Notes under the pieces: model-generated
Seen by the model: the letters and a program-made list of their open reading frames with translations, nothing else
What the model was told of the DNA's origin: nothing
Database searches by the model: none
Assembly (NCBI RefSeq): GCF_004664715.2
Contig: NC_051069.1
Location: forward strand, 10,467,501 to 10,531,500
Origin: Peromyscus leucopus
Lineage: Eukaryota; Chordata; Mammalia; Rodentia; Cricetidae
Length of the DNA stretch: 64,000 bases
Reading direction: 5' to 3'
Made by a program: the position numbers and the translations under genes
Shown here: positions 53,605-64,000 of the stretch, one piece after another
Layout: every line of letters starts with the position of its first letter
Position numbering within the stretch: the stretch's first letter is position 1

Positions 53605-55595
53605 CATCTGATTCTCCTGGGGTCTTGGGCGTTCTTTGGGAAATGACAGTAAAGGCATTTCTGACTAGCTGGAGTTTAAGCTACAAATCCAGCAGAGGTT
53701 ATTATGCTGTCCACTCAAATGTCACCTCCTCCAAGAAGCCCTCCTAGACCACAGCTTCATTTTCAAGGCACATAGTGGTGCCTTTGCTGGTGGTTTATTA
53801 ACTTACTCCCCGTGAAGGGAGGGCTGTGTGGGCACAACAGGTGATGTGACAGTCTGCTTAACTGTCATATGTAGAAAATCTACAATATACCCAGTAGACA
53901 ATGACCCAGGGCAGAGGGAGTGGTCATCAGAGGGGAGATGGGATTCTAGCCCTGCACTACTGTTTGCCATCTGGGAAATGCCAGGCAAGCTGCATATAAC
54001 TGGTTATATAACTACATATAACATCAGGTATCAGCCGGTTAGGGGCTGCTTGCCACTGAGCCATCCATGCCCATAACCCTCATAGAGCTAATGCATTCAG
54101 GGAATACAGGTCTGTGTGCTGGTGCAGAGGGTCTCCCCGCTCTATGTCCAAGACCAAGATTTAATCTGGCCAGGGTTTAACGACCGACCACTGGTCAAAC
54201 TCAGGGGCACACGTGAACTTGTCCTGTGCCACTCCTGACAATGACCACACTGGCCACTGGAGTAGAGAGAAAGTCCCTGGATGCTCCCAGAAAACAAACA
54301 TGTGCCCCGAACCCAGTATCCTTCCAAGAGGATAGCCTGCATTCCAATTGGGCTCCCGACACCCCATCCCAAACAGCAGCCTAGAGTGTTGCTCCAGAAA
54401 CCGCCCCAGACTCATGGACGCACCCCGAAGAACAGATACACCAGCATTCACTCAAGATATATATGAGCATGTCTGCAACAGAGCCACCAACTAGATGGTG
54501 TTCAGGCGTGGAGCTGCTTGCCATGGCTGCGGGCCAGCCTCTGCAGAAGCTTCCTTCCCCAGCCTCCCAGAGCACACCGACAGCCCACTACCTTAGGCAA
54601 TGTCCAATCCTCATGGCAAGGGGGGACCTGCGGTAGAGGAAGGCCAGCTCCCGGTCCTGCATGTGAATGGGGCCCCTTCCCACAGGCAGCTGGGCAGGAG
54701 GCTGAGAAGCATCTGTCACCAGGGAGCCTCCCTGTTCCAGCTGCGGGACGTCACAATGGACCCCGAACACCCTCAGTATGCTCCCTGGTCAATGTACAGA
54801 GAAGCACTGACCAGACGAAAAGCACACTCCCATGAAGTGTTACGGGAGTTCACTGGGGAGACAGACCGTGCATGGCCTCACATCCTGGATGCCACCTGGG
54901 CAGAGGCAGAGGGGTCCCTCCCTCCAGTAGGTCCAGTAGGACTTCCTGGGGAAGGGACCTCTGGGGAGCTGTTTGAAAGATAAAGGATGAGAAGCAGCAG
55001 CCCAAAGCTCTGTGGAGAGCCAGAAGGGCTGGCGCCCTGGGGCAGCTGGTATAGAAAAGGCCAGTCAGGCAGCCCCATCCCCATCCCCGAGAGTCCCAGA
55101 GCAGCGCGTGCCTGAAGCTGCCTTCGTCCCTACAGTCCACCTCCACACAAGCCAGAGGCTCTTTCCTTTCCTCAGGTCTCCCATCTGCTTTTGAAGCTAC
55201 CCTACCACATAACAGCCTTCTTCAGCTCGGCTGGCTCCCTGAACAGTGAGTGCCTTCACCTCTTGGGGAGAATGTAGCCCTCAGGCTCTGCCTCGCATAC
55301 CCGGCGCAAACCATCCTCTTTCCATTCTGGTCACAAACCCTAGAAAAAGGCATGGCTGTTATTTGCCACTTTACGGCGATGGTACCTGAGGCCCAGAAGC
55401 GACCTGCTGATATCATCAAAATACTGCCTCCTACCCCCGACTGCCTGGACCCAGCGACTGCCTGGACCCAGCGGCCACACTTTCCTACTGAAGGCCCATT
55501 GGCTCTTTCATGCCTCTGGGACTAAGGAATGACCAAGTCCCTGAGTGCTGTGTACACATGTTTGTGTGGATCTACATCTTCCTCAATTACTCTCC
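53605..55595. other. Intron 1 single-copy stretch
   Basis: No SINE or exon recognised. It includes the 17-bp direct duplication at 55441-55473. Confidence 0.5.
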
Positions 55596-55599
55596 ATCT

Positions 55600-55738
55600 A
55601 GTTTTCTGAAGCAGGGTCTCTCACTGAATCTGGCGCTCACTGATTAGGCTAGGCTAGTCAGCCAATGAGCTCAAGGATCCTCCTGTTTCCCCTCATGCTT
55701 GTAGAAACGGCATTTCACCAACCATCTCCCCAGGCCCC
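55600..55738 (-). mobile_element. Degenerate B2/B3-type SINE
   Basis: gaagcagggtctctcactgaatctggcgctcactgattaggctagg...ccaaccatctccccaggcccc. Confidence 0.55.
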
Positions 55739-55739
55739 A

Positions 55740-57170
55740 GGATCCACTCTTGGTCATCCTCTAGTATGACCTCATGGGACATCAGCCTCGTGGGACACAG
55801 GTTCGTAAACCACACAAGTGCGGTAGGCAGAACACGGGCATGTTTAAATTTGGCATGAATGCGTGGTGGGATAGGGAGAGAGACACAGGCCAAGAAATGT
55901 GTCCTTGCATCCCAGCACATTAAAGCGTGGACCATCCTTTAGTTCTGCTCTCCTCTTTTACTTCCATTTAACATGCGTCTCCCTGTCTACTGGGAAAAGT
56001 TTTGCACCCTGCTTCAATGTGGCTACACCCAACTGTGCCTTCAAGTACCCCCTAGAGCTTTCTAAAAATACATGCATTCGGGTACCACCCAGAGACAGAC
56101 TCGGCAGTTGGGGTAGAGCCTGGGAAGTTCCTCAGATACTCCCCTGGTCGTTCTGGTGCCCAGATGAGGCTGCAGTCTGAGTCACTAGCCACATTCTTTC
56201 CTCCTGTCTATCACCCAAGCTCCGCCGCAAGACACAGGCATCAGCGCTCTCTGCAATCTGGTCCTCCCACACCTCTGCCCCACCCAAGCCACCCAAGACA
56301 CAGGAACAGAATGCAATTAACCAAGTTTGCCCGGCGAATGGCTTGGGGGAACCCAGCCTTATTCTGATGCCGGTGCTTTGGACGTGGCTGATGGACAGGG
56401 AATAGGATTGTGGGGTCCTCTTACTTTTCGTCACAGTCACACCATGTTGGCCTCCTGTAAGGTCAGGGTAAGGTGATGACGAGCTGGTTACAGTGAGTGG
56501 GACTGGGTCCCTTCCCCAGATGTCTGATCCCTCTAAATTTACGATAACAGATTCTTGCCTCTGCCCGGCCAGCCCCCTTTCCCCCCCTTCCATGGTCCTC
56601 ATGGCTTTTGCAGAGAGAGGCAGCTGAATGGAGAAATCCAGGTCTGGGTCCTGTGGCCGACTGAGTCAGGACTCTGCTACAGCCTCACACAGCAATACTG
56701 GCAGGCACACACACCACCAGCCACTTGAACCTCATTCTTCCTCCCCATTGCCGATCTTCCAGCCTACTGCAGATCCTTCCCTGGTGGTATTCTCAGACAA
56801 AGAAAAGCAAGAGAAAAATCACCCAGGTACCCACTGGCTGGTATATGGGAATGAAATCCTCTCACTATGCCACTCCTGGCTTCTCAGGCTATCTGTAGGG
56901 AAAACCCAGGGCATATCCCTTTGGGACCCTCAGGAGACTCAGAATGAATCTGGTAGATCTGTGCACACACAGACTAATCGATCAAGCTGCCATGCAGCAG
57001 TGGTCTTTGGTGAGCTGGGTACCTTAAGCAGGCTGGCTTACTAGAGGGCACTGTGACTGCCCCTCACCATGCCCCCCATGCCAGGGCTGGGAAGATCAGC
57101 ACATGGACAATGTTTGGCATGGTATGAGCACTTCTTTTACAGCATGGACTTTTATAACCAAGTTAAAAAT
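55740..57170. other. Intron 1 single-copy stretch
   Basis: No SINE or exon recognised. Confidence 0.5.
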
Positions 57171-57175
57171 AAAGG

Positions 57176-57312
57176 AAGCAAGCCAGATGTGGTGGCACAA
57201 ACGTTTAATCACAGCACTTAGATGGCAAGGGCAGGCAAATTTCGGAGAGTTCCAGACCAGCCACGACTACACGGTGAGACCCTGTCTTAAGGAAAAAAAA
57301 AAAAAAAAGAAA
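57176..57312 (+). mobile_element. B1-type SINE
   Basis: gaagcaagccagatgtggtggcacaaacgtttaatcacagcactta...gtgagaccctgtctt, poly(A). Confidence 0.75.
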
Positions 57313-57313
57313 G

Positions 57314-57458
57314 GGGGCTGGAGAGATGGCTCAGCGGTTAGGAGCACTGGCTGCTCTTCCAGAGGGTCCCCGGCACCCACATGGTGGCTCACAACTGTCT
57401 GCAACTCCAGTTCCAGGGGATCTGACACCTTCACACCAATGCACATAAAATAAGTTTG
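57314..57458 (+). mobile_element. B2 SINE, well preserved
   Basis: ggggctggagagatggctcagcggttaggagcactggctgctcttccagagg...cacatggtggctcacaactgtctgcaactccagttcc...cacataaaataagttt. The A and B boxes are close to consensus; part of the middle and the 3' end is shortened. Confidence 0.92.
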
Positions 57459-57659
57459 AAAAAGGAAGGAAGAAAGGAAGTTAGAGAGAGAATATTTTGG
57501 ACACTGACTCTTAGATGAACTGTCCAGGATAATCCACTTGGCGCAGGGAAGAAATAGTGCTACTTTGAATATTTTCTAAATGTCTCCTTCATTTTTGTTC
57601 TCTGAGGTACTTAATGTATGCTTCTATGTAAACAATCCATAATTAAAAGACAGAAAAGT

Positions 57660-58073
57660 AGCTGGGTGCAGTGGCACACACCTATCGTCACAGCTACTTT
57701 GGTAGGCTGAGGCAGGGGCATGATGAGTCCAAGGACAGCCATTGGCAAGACAGCAAGGTCACCATGTCTTGGAAAAGGGGAGGAACAGGGTATATGGTGG
57801 TTTACACCTGTAATCCCAGCATTTCCAAAGCTGAGGCAGAAGGACCACAAATTGGGGGCTATCTTGGGCTACCACAGTGAGAACCTAGCTTAAATAAATA
57901 AATAAATAAAATAAAAACAATGTCTAGGTGTGGTAACACACATCTATAATCTCATTGCTTGGGAAGCTGAGGCAGGCCTCAAGTTCAAGGTTTGCTTGGG
58001 TTATATAGGAAATGAGACTAGCCAGGGCCACATGACAAGAATTCTGTCAAAAAAAAAAAAAAAAAAAAAAAAA
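57660..58073 (+). mobile_element. Two to three B1/B4-type SINE fragments in tandem
   Basis: gctgggtgcagtggcacacacctatcgtcacagctactttgg (57661), gtggtttacacctgtaatcccagcatttcc (57797), and gtgtggtaacacacatctataatctcattgcttggg (57929), with (AAAT) and poly(A) tails. Confidence 0.65.
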
Positions 58074-58099
58074 GGTGCCAGTTCTTCAAGTTTTAGTTG

Positions 58100-58760
58100 G
58101 CAAAGTTGAGATAACCAAACAGCATGAGATGGGGGAGAAATTAAACAACAAAACAAGTGGAAGGTAGAGATTGTAGCGTTTGAATTCCATTTTTTTTATT
58201 CCTAAAATATTTGGGGAAAAAACCCTGAAAGCCCACTGATGTGCTGAGAGACCGCACATCACCCACGCCGAGGTACCTCAATCAGAAACTTCTGACAATC
58301 AGCAGGGCTTCCAGCTCCTGCCTGCCAGACAGTCCGGGTTAAGAAACCAGTCCATGTAAATACTGCAAGGCCCTCACTCCAACACTAAGAGAATGCCTGC
58401 TTGCCAAGTGTGGGTACACTGCAGAGCCCTGGGGAGACCCCGGGGTGAAGGAAGCCCAGGCCCCTTAAAGCACACTGGCTTTCCCCAAGGGAAAGAGATG
58501 CTAATTAATGGGGCCAGGAATGTGCAATTACAGGGGAAATCCTAGGAAAGTTTTACAACAAAAGAAATCTGACCTAGACCCTCCCCCGGAAGGAAGGGGA
58601 GGGGAGAATTAGCTACAAAACTGTGGCGGGAGTGGTTTGGATTCAAATGGAGGGGGGAAAGTGCTAGAAGCCCAAGGGAGGGTAAAGACCAGTTAAAAGG
58701 CCAGCGCGGGGTGAACCACGCGGACGTTGTTGATCGTACTAAGGATTTTTAGACTTTATC
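58100..58760. other. Repeat-free intronic stretch, candidate regulatory element
   Basis: Between a poly(A)-tailed SINE ending near 58073 and the next simple sequence I see no repeat. Around 58500-58545 there are a homeodomain-type core (gctaattaatgg), a TEAD-type ggaatgt and a gcaattac within about 35 bp. This spacing resembles conserved enhancers, but conservation cannot be judged from one sequence. Confidence 0.25.
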
Positions 58761-59391
58761 CCAGTGGTGAATTTTACACACAGGATGGCAAAACCAAACC
58801 AAACCATGTCATCTGAAGTTGGAAGCCTGGCTTCCAAGAGACCAGAACTGTGTGGTGGAGAGGCCAACTGGGATAGAGTAAGAAGACAGTGTTGTAAACA
58901 GGACATGTGGGTGGAAAGGAGGGGTGGGCAGGCAGGGTACGGAGGTCTGGGTTCCCTTTGGACTTGAGTGCAGGGTGCTGCTGGGTACCCAGCTGGCGTG
59001 CAGCTAAGAGGAAAATATCACAGCGCAGGCACTCAGTATCTGCAGGTATCAATGCGTGAGATGTCCCAGGGAAGGGCGGGGAGTAGAGGGGGCCCAGGTC
59101 CCGCATTCGACTGAGTTTAACATGTTAGAAACTTGAGAAGTGGCCAGAGCCATAAAGAACACATCCAGAAAGACTAATGATATATTCACAAAAGTCTAGG
59201 ACTCCAAACACTGCAAGAGTCATGGGAGAAAAGAAATAAAGGTTGACGGATCCCCAGAGCTATATCCAGGAAGCAAAGCTGGATTTGCTCCTCTCAGAGA
59301 GGTGACAGGGATGGTAAATGCAGTTACAGTCATCTGAAAGACAGGAGACGGCCACCACGGAGGGACACAGCTCAATCAAGGGGTCTGCTGC

Positions 59392-59470
59392 TGTGTTTTG
59401 TTTGAGTCAAGTTCTTGATTGTGTAGCACAGGCTGACTCTGTGATCCTCCTGTCTTGGTCTCCGGAGTGC
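59392..59470 (-). mobile_element. B4/B1-related fragment
   Basis: ttgtttgagtcaagttcttgattgtgtagcacaggctgactctgtgatcctcctgtcttgg. Confidence 0.5.
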
Positions 59471-59537
59471 TGCCCCTGTCCAGGTCCAACCACAGAAGTA
59501 TCCCAGCTAGAAAAGAATCTAGAGAGAGAGCAATCGG

Positions 59538-59702
59538 AAGAGATGGCTGAGCACGTGAATAAAGGTGCCGGCTGCCACCCCTGACTGTTTAATTCCCAGA
59601 ACCCACACGGTGGAAGGACAGAAGCAACTCCAATTGTCCTCTGATCTCCAGGAGCATGGCATACATGCATGTGCACACAGACAGACAGACAGACACACAC
59701 CA
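59538..59702 (+). mobile_element. B2-related SINE
   Basis: aagagatggctgagcacgtgaataaaggtgcc...ttcccagaacccacacggtgg...tcctctgatctccaggagcatgg, CAGA/CA tail. Confidence 0.65.
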
Positions 59703-60099
59703 AGGAGGAACTGCAGAGGACTGCTTCGAAAACCAGGAGACTGGCTTTTCTTGAGGAAGCTGTCTCGGGATAGGAGGAGCAGGAGGCAATCTGAGAGGAC
59801 GCTTCACACTTTTCTCGCTGTGCCGTGAGGAAAGGAGCTGCCCAGAGAGGGCTGATCATACACAGCACCCTCTACAGAAAGGATGATGGGAAGGCCGTGC
59901 AGGGCTGAGGGCTGGGCTGGGCTGCTCTGCAAGGCTGCAGCTGCTCCTGCACCTAGAGGGGGTCCTGGGGTCCGCGGCGGCTACTGAACTGCTCCTTCCG
60001 GCAAGTTGGCATCTCCAGATTCTAGCCTCTTTCCCTACACAAACGAGTACTTTAAAGTTAAGTTGCTCCTCTTTCCTGCGCGTGCGCGCCCCCAGGGGA

Positions 60100-60335
60100 C
60101 AACCACAGGTGCTGGTCCTTGAGTTCCACCACCTCGATTGAGACTGAGTCTACCCTTTTTCTGTTGCAAGCTTCCAGAGCTGGTCTTGTTTCCGCCCCTC
60201 TGGAGCCCTGGATTACAGATGCTCAGGTCACACTTCCACATCTCCAGCTCTTACGTGGGTGGAGAATCTGAACTCAGGTCAAGGTAGTGTGGCAAGTCCT
60301 TTACCACTGAGCCCTCTTTTTTTTTTTTTAAAGTG
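60100..60335 (-). mobile_element. B4-related SINE
   Basis: ctggagccctggattacagatgc...gtggagaatctgaactcaggtcaaggtagtgtggcaagtcctttaccactgagccctc, T-run at 60318-60330. Confidence 0.5.
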
Positions 60336-60915
60336 ACTGCCAGCCACCACACAGCATGGCAGCAGCAGTGCTTACGGTGCCCGAGACTGTTGGTAGGCAC
60401 TATGGCAGCCTCACTTAGAGACTCCTAGACACTGTGAGGGGAGGGGAGGGACAGAGACGAGCACACACCAGGCACCCTTCTCTAAAACCTTGACTCAGTG
60501 AAAGAAAGTGTGGGTGCCCTTCCTGGTGTACGGCATAAAGAAGGGCTAGGCGACATGGCAGTGAAGAGCATTGGCAGAGCCAATAACTCTGGCAGGCACC
60601 CACCTAGGATAGGCACTTAAGCTAATGGCTACTTTTACCATGAGGTTGTCCGGGGGTAGACAATAGACAAGAGTAACCTGAGCAGTTGGGGACTCGGGAC
60701 CAGCACTGGGTTGTTAGGAAACTGAGAAAAGCACTGTTGCCTCAATGCAGAGAAAATACTCGCTCTATTCCCAAACCCAAACCGCAAGACAGCTGAAGGA
60801 ATTTTAATACCCAACTTTTAATTTTTCAAACAGTAATAGAGTGAAATCAACTTGAGTCTAAACTAGCGTATTTTCTTCCCATTGAATCAAGTGTGTTTTA
60901 AAAATATGTATGTAA

Positions 60916-61082
60916 GCCGGGCGTTGGTGGCGCACGCCTTTAATCCCAGCACTCGGGAGGCAGAGCCAGGCGGATCTCTGTGAGTTCGAGGCCAGCCTGG
61001 GCTACCAAGTGAGCTCCAGGAAAGGCGCAAAGCTACACAGAGAAACCCTGTCTCGAAAAACCAAAAAAAAAAAAAAAAAAAA
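60916..61082 (+). mobile_element. B1 SINE, nearly full length
   Basis: gccgggcgttggtggcgcacgcctttaatcccagcactcggg...ctccaggaaaggcgcaaagctacacagagaaaccctgtctcg, poly(A). tatgtatgta-type sequence flanks both sides. The 3' half is of the kind I associate with cricetid B1. Confidence 0.95.
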
Positions 61083-61115
61083 TGTATGTATGTATTATGT
61101 ATGTATATACATACA
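61083..61115 (+). repeat. (ATGT)n tract
   Basis: tgtatgtatgtattatgtatgtatatacatac adjoining the B1 tail. Confidence 0.85.
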
Positions 61116-61204
61116 TATGTGCTGGGCAACAGTATGGATCATGTCACTAGTGGGTTCAAAAAGTCTGAATACCACTGAGCTAATTCAGCACCCCCACGTT
61201 ATTT

Positions 61205-61425
61205 ATTTGGACAGGGTCTTATGTAGCACAGGCTAAACTTGAACTCAGCATGTGGTTGAGGATGGCCTTCAGCTTCTGATTCTCCAGCCTCCACCCTTGA
61301 AGTGCCCGGCTTGTAGTTGAGTGCTGGGATTGCATCTGGTTTATGCAGTGTGGAAGACAGAACCTAGCGATCTGTCTATTCCAGCCAGGCACTCTAGTAA
61401 GCAAATTACATACACCCCCAGCCCT
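61205..61425 (-). mobile_element. B4-type SINE
   Basis: ggacagggtcttatgtagcacaggctaaacttgaac...ttctgattctccagcctccaccc...gctgggattgcatctgg...tacacccccagccc. Confidence 0.75.
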
Positions 61426-62440
61426 AAACACACACCCCTTCACTTGAGATGGAGAGACAGAAGCTGAACCACTTGTCCAACTCCAGTTAATGACAAAGCT
61501 GAGGAGTACATCCAAGTCTCTAATAGTTTTCAATAATTTCCCCACTAAGAAAGACTCTCAAAATGTAAATACACCAGAGTAAGGAATTAGTAGAGTAGGG
61601 GGGTCATCTCTTAAACGTCCTGCCTGGAGCCAGTTTGGTAAAGAAAATGGTAAAATGGGGGTGGGGGAGGTGCACAGCATGGAGCTCAAACAAGATCAGT
61701 TTGAGGTCCCACCCCTCGCCCCAGTGCTGTGGGGCATGGCAGAGGACAGGGCTTGACACACAGCATGAAGACAATAGTATCATCTGGACAATTGGTTCTA
61801 TACAAGGAGTCTGTTTCCGTGTCTGGGAAGGTGGATGAAGGCCATGGGTGCTTTGCGCATGTGGCTTCAGCAGATGTTATTAAGTGAGATGTTCTGAGTA
61901 ACAACTACCTCTGTTCCAGCCAGAAGCCCTTTCTTTCACGCAAACACGCTGGGTGTTCAGTATCTGTTGTATAATTATGTTCCAGTGTAACATAAGTCAA
62001 GTTCGTGGTTCTTGACCTGTCTGTGAGAAGCAAGTGCTGGGCACTGATGGAGAGTGGAACTAGGAGATAAGAGTCCAAAAGGGAAAGTCTCCAAGTCAGA
62101 ATTCAGGGCAGAAGGCTGGACCAAGTTCATTGCATCAGACGCCAATCACAGCCACTCAGCAATGAGCTCTGGGCTCCAGAGCAGAGGGAAGAGGGGTGAG
62201 CAGACAGCTGATGTAAACATCACCCAGCCCTTCAGCGTGGTGAGTTAGCAAGTCAGGCACCTTTCCCACTACACCGGAACAGGGAGAATGGCTAACTGCA
62301 GAAGTCCCAAGGAAGTCACTTTGAGAGGCTGCTGATGTGTCCCCAGCCAAGAGAGGGGACAGGGTCTGAAACTACTGTTAGGAGTGTCACCTTCCACTCA
62401 CTCCTGCTTAGGAGCTGAGGCATTAAGAAGCTGCAGCTGA

Positions 62441-62625
62441 GCCGGGCGGCGGTGGCGCACGCTTTTAATCCCAGCACTCCGGAGGCAGAGCCAGGCGGAT
62501 CTCTATGAGTTCGAGGCCAGCCTGGACTACCAAGTGAGTTCCAGAAAAGGCGCAAAGCTACACAGAGAAACCCTGTCTCGAAAAACAAAATAACAACAAC
62601 AAAAACCACAAACAAACAAACAAAC
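62441..62625 (+). mobile_element. B1 SINE, nearly full length
   Basis: gccgggcggcggtggcgcacgcttttaatcccagcactccgg...aaaaggcgcaaagctacacagagaaaccctgtctcg, A-rich tail. Target duplication agctgcag on both sides (62429-62436 and 62626-62633). Confidence 0.95.
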
Positions 62626-62633
62626 AGCTGCAG

Positions 62634-64000
62634 TTGGACAAGGGTTTTGAACCCAAAGCCATCTTGCTTTGCTGTGGGTTGTCTCCCCAGGAAGCATGCA
62701 CAGTAGAAGAACAGCAGGCCTAAGAAGGAGGTGCCGGGGTGACCTGGAGTTTTCAGTGATCTGTGCTGATCCTGACGCCAGCCACTGAGTACAGAGCAGA
62801 TCTGCCTTCAGTAGGCCTCAAAGCCTGGAATCGGGTGGTTTAAAGTTCTCCTCTACCTCTGAGGGAGAGGGTTGCTCTACAGGGAGCCAGGAATGAGAAC
62901 AACTTCCTACAGGGGCTGGTGAGCTGGGGCTGAGTTCTGTGAGGATCCAACCAGCTTAAAGGTATATACAGAAGGTCTTGGAAAATCCACAATGCACATC
63001 AAATGTAGGACTTGCCACATACCTAAAAAAATCAAAGCACAAGACCCCGGGGACCTCCCCTAGCCTGCTAAACAGAGATGTACAAACATTCCAGGTAGTA
63101 AACTTCACCAAGAAGCAAAATTGACAACTCAACACAGGTGCTTTTACGACAAAAAAGATACACACATCCCTGTAATTCTTTTATTGATCAAGTTCAAAAT
63201 ATAACGGGTACAGTTTTTTTCCCCCTGGTAATACAAGTCTGTTAAAGTGACAGGTGCAATTTGTAGGGAGGAGGAACCAAAGGTTGGTGTCCCACATCAG
63301 ATCCCTCAGTGTTCAGACATACAAATTATTTTCAACTCATGTGGCTTAAGACAAGCCACTTAGCTGCAGTTCAGTGACCCGGCAGTAAACCTAGACCCAG
63401 GGGGGTGGAGCCCAGGAATCTGCATTTCACCCGCTCCCCTGGTGAGCTGGTAATATAGGTCATGTTTGGGCTTTAGTGAACTACAGAGCCACACAACCTC
63501 CCTTCTCTACTGTCCACACAGATGGCCTCTGAGGTTGACTTTGAGCCCTAGGTGATCCATCCTCACAGCGGGGAGTTTTTCCCTCCTGCCTCCCAGTCCC
63601 TAAGGAATGGTGGAATGGCAGGCAGGGTCAGGCAAGTGGCTCTGGGCAGTGTTATTAGCATGCTACACCCTAACACCAAGAGCCTGCCTATTCTGCCCAG
63701 AATTTTTGTTCTTTCTGGAGAAAAGACAAATAAAAACAGAAAATGCATTATAGCTAAGACCCCAAATAAGCACTAGCTAGGAATGGATCCTGCTTGTCTT
63801 CTCATTACCCCAAAAGTGTGCCCCAACATCTAAGAGGCCAGATTCATCTCACCTTAAAACGATGTACATTTATATTCGAAACCAAGGTAAGGCTTCCCCT
63901 TAAAATGCCTACCCACCCTGCCCGTCTGATCCCATCTAAAGCTTCAACAGGAACCTATGCTTTGTTTCAATGTCCGCAATATCAACAAACCCAAACCCAC
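62634..64000. other. Intron 1 single-copy stretch at the window edge
   Basis: No SINE, exon or CpG island recognised. The expected first exon of Anp32a is not here. Confidence 0.5.

Overview
This is a vertebrate genomic window. The dense B1, B2, ID and B4 SINEs, the rodent L1 3' ends and the long (CA)n/(TG)n arrays mark it as a muroid rodent. Two nearly full B1 copies carry the 'aaaggcgcaaagctacacagag' type of 3' half, and a widespread LTR-like repeat at about 24.0-24.5 kb adds to this. To me they suggest a cricetid (hamster, vole or deer-mouse group) rather than house mouse or rat, but that is an inference from remembered repeat variants.

The only protein-coding gene I can support is Anp32a (pp32/LANP/PHAPI) on the minus strand. 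Six exons (exons 2-7) can be placed to the base with GT-AG splice sites and compatible phases: 37341-37490, 37004-37126, 34653-34845, 33554-33651, 31192-31258 and 30894-30955. They encode the leucine-rich repeats, the LRR cap, the long Asp/Glu tail and the C-terminal KRKRE nuclear localisation signal, 230 residues in all. The missing first exon (about 18 residues) is not visible in the window, so intron 1 is at least 26.5 kb and continues beyond base 64000. A 3' UTR of about 1.2 kb runs to a poly(A) signal at 29737-29742. A second AATAAA lies close to the stop codon, directly behind a G-quadruplex-type run in the mRNA sense.

Layout: 1-29.7 kb is intergenic DNA downstream of Anp32a, packed with SINEs. 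It also has two L1 3' ends (one with a 37-bp minisatellite), an ancient MaLR LTR, an old noncoding endogenous retrovirus with paired LTRs at 17.5-20.4 kb, and several rodent-specific interspersed repeats. From 29.7 to 37.5 kb lies the Anp32a 3' part. From 37.5 to 64 kb is Anp32a intron 1, with fewer repeats. It contains a 300-bp CpG-dense segment near 44.9 kb that could be an internal or antisense promoter, a URR1 hAT element, and repeat-free stretches that may include regulatory DNA.

I found no CRISPR array, operon, tRNA or rRNA gene and nothing that looks like a novel multi-gene system. The observations most worth checking are the intronic CpG island, the G-rich run next to the proximal poly(A) signal, a perfect 15-bp hairpin in intron 3, Z-DNA-type and GT/CA arrays close to splice acceptors, the paired-LTR element, and a B1 copy that looks damaged by homopolymer-type indels.
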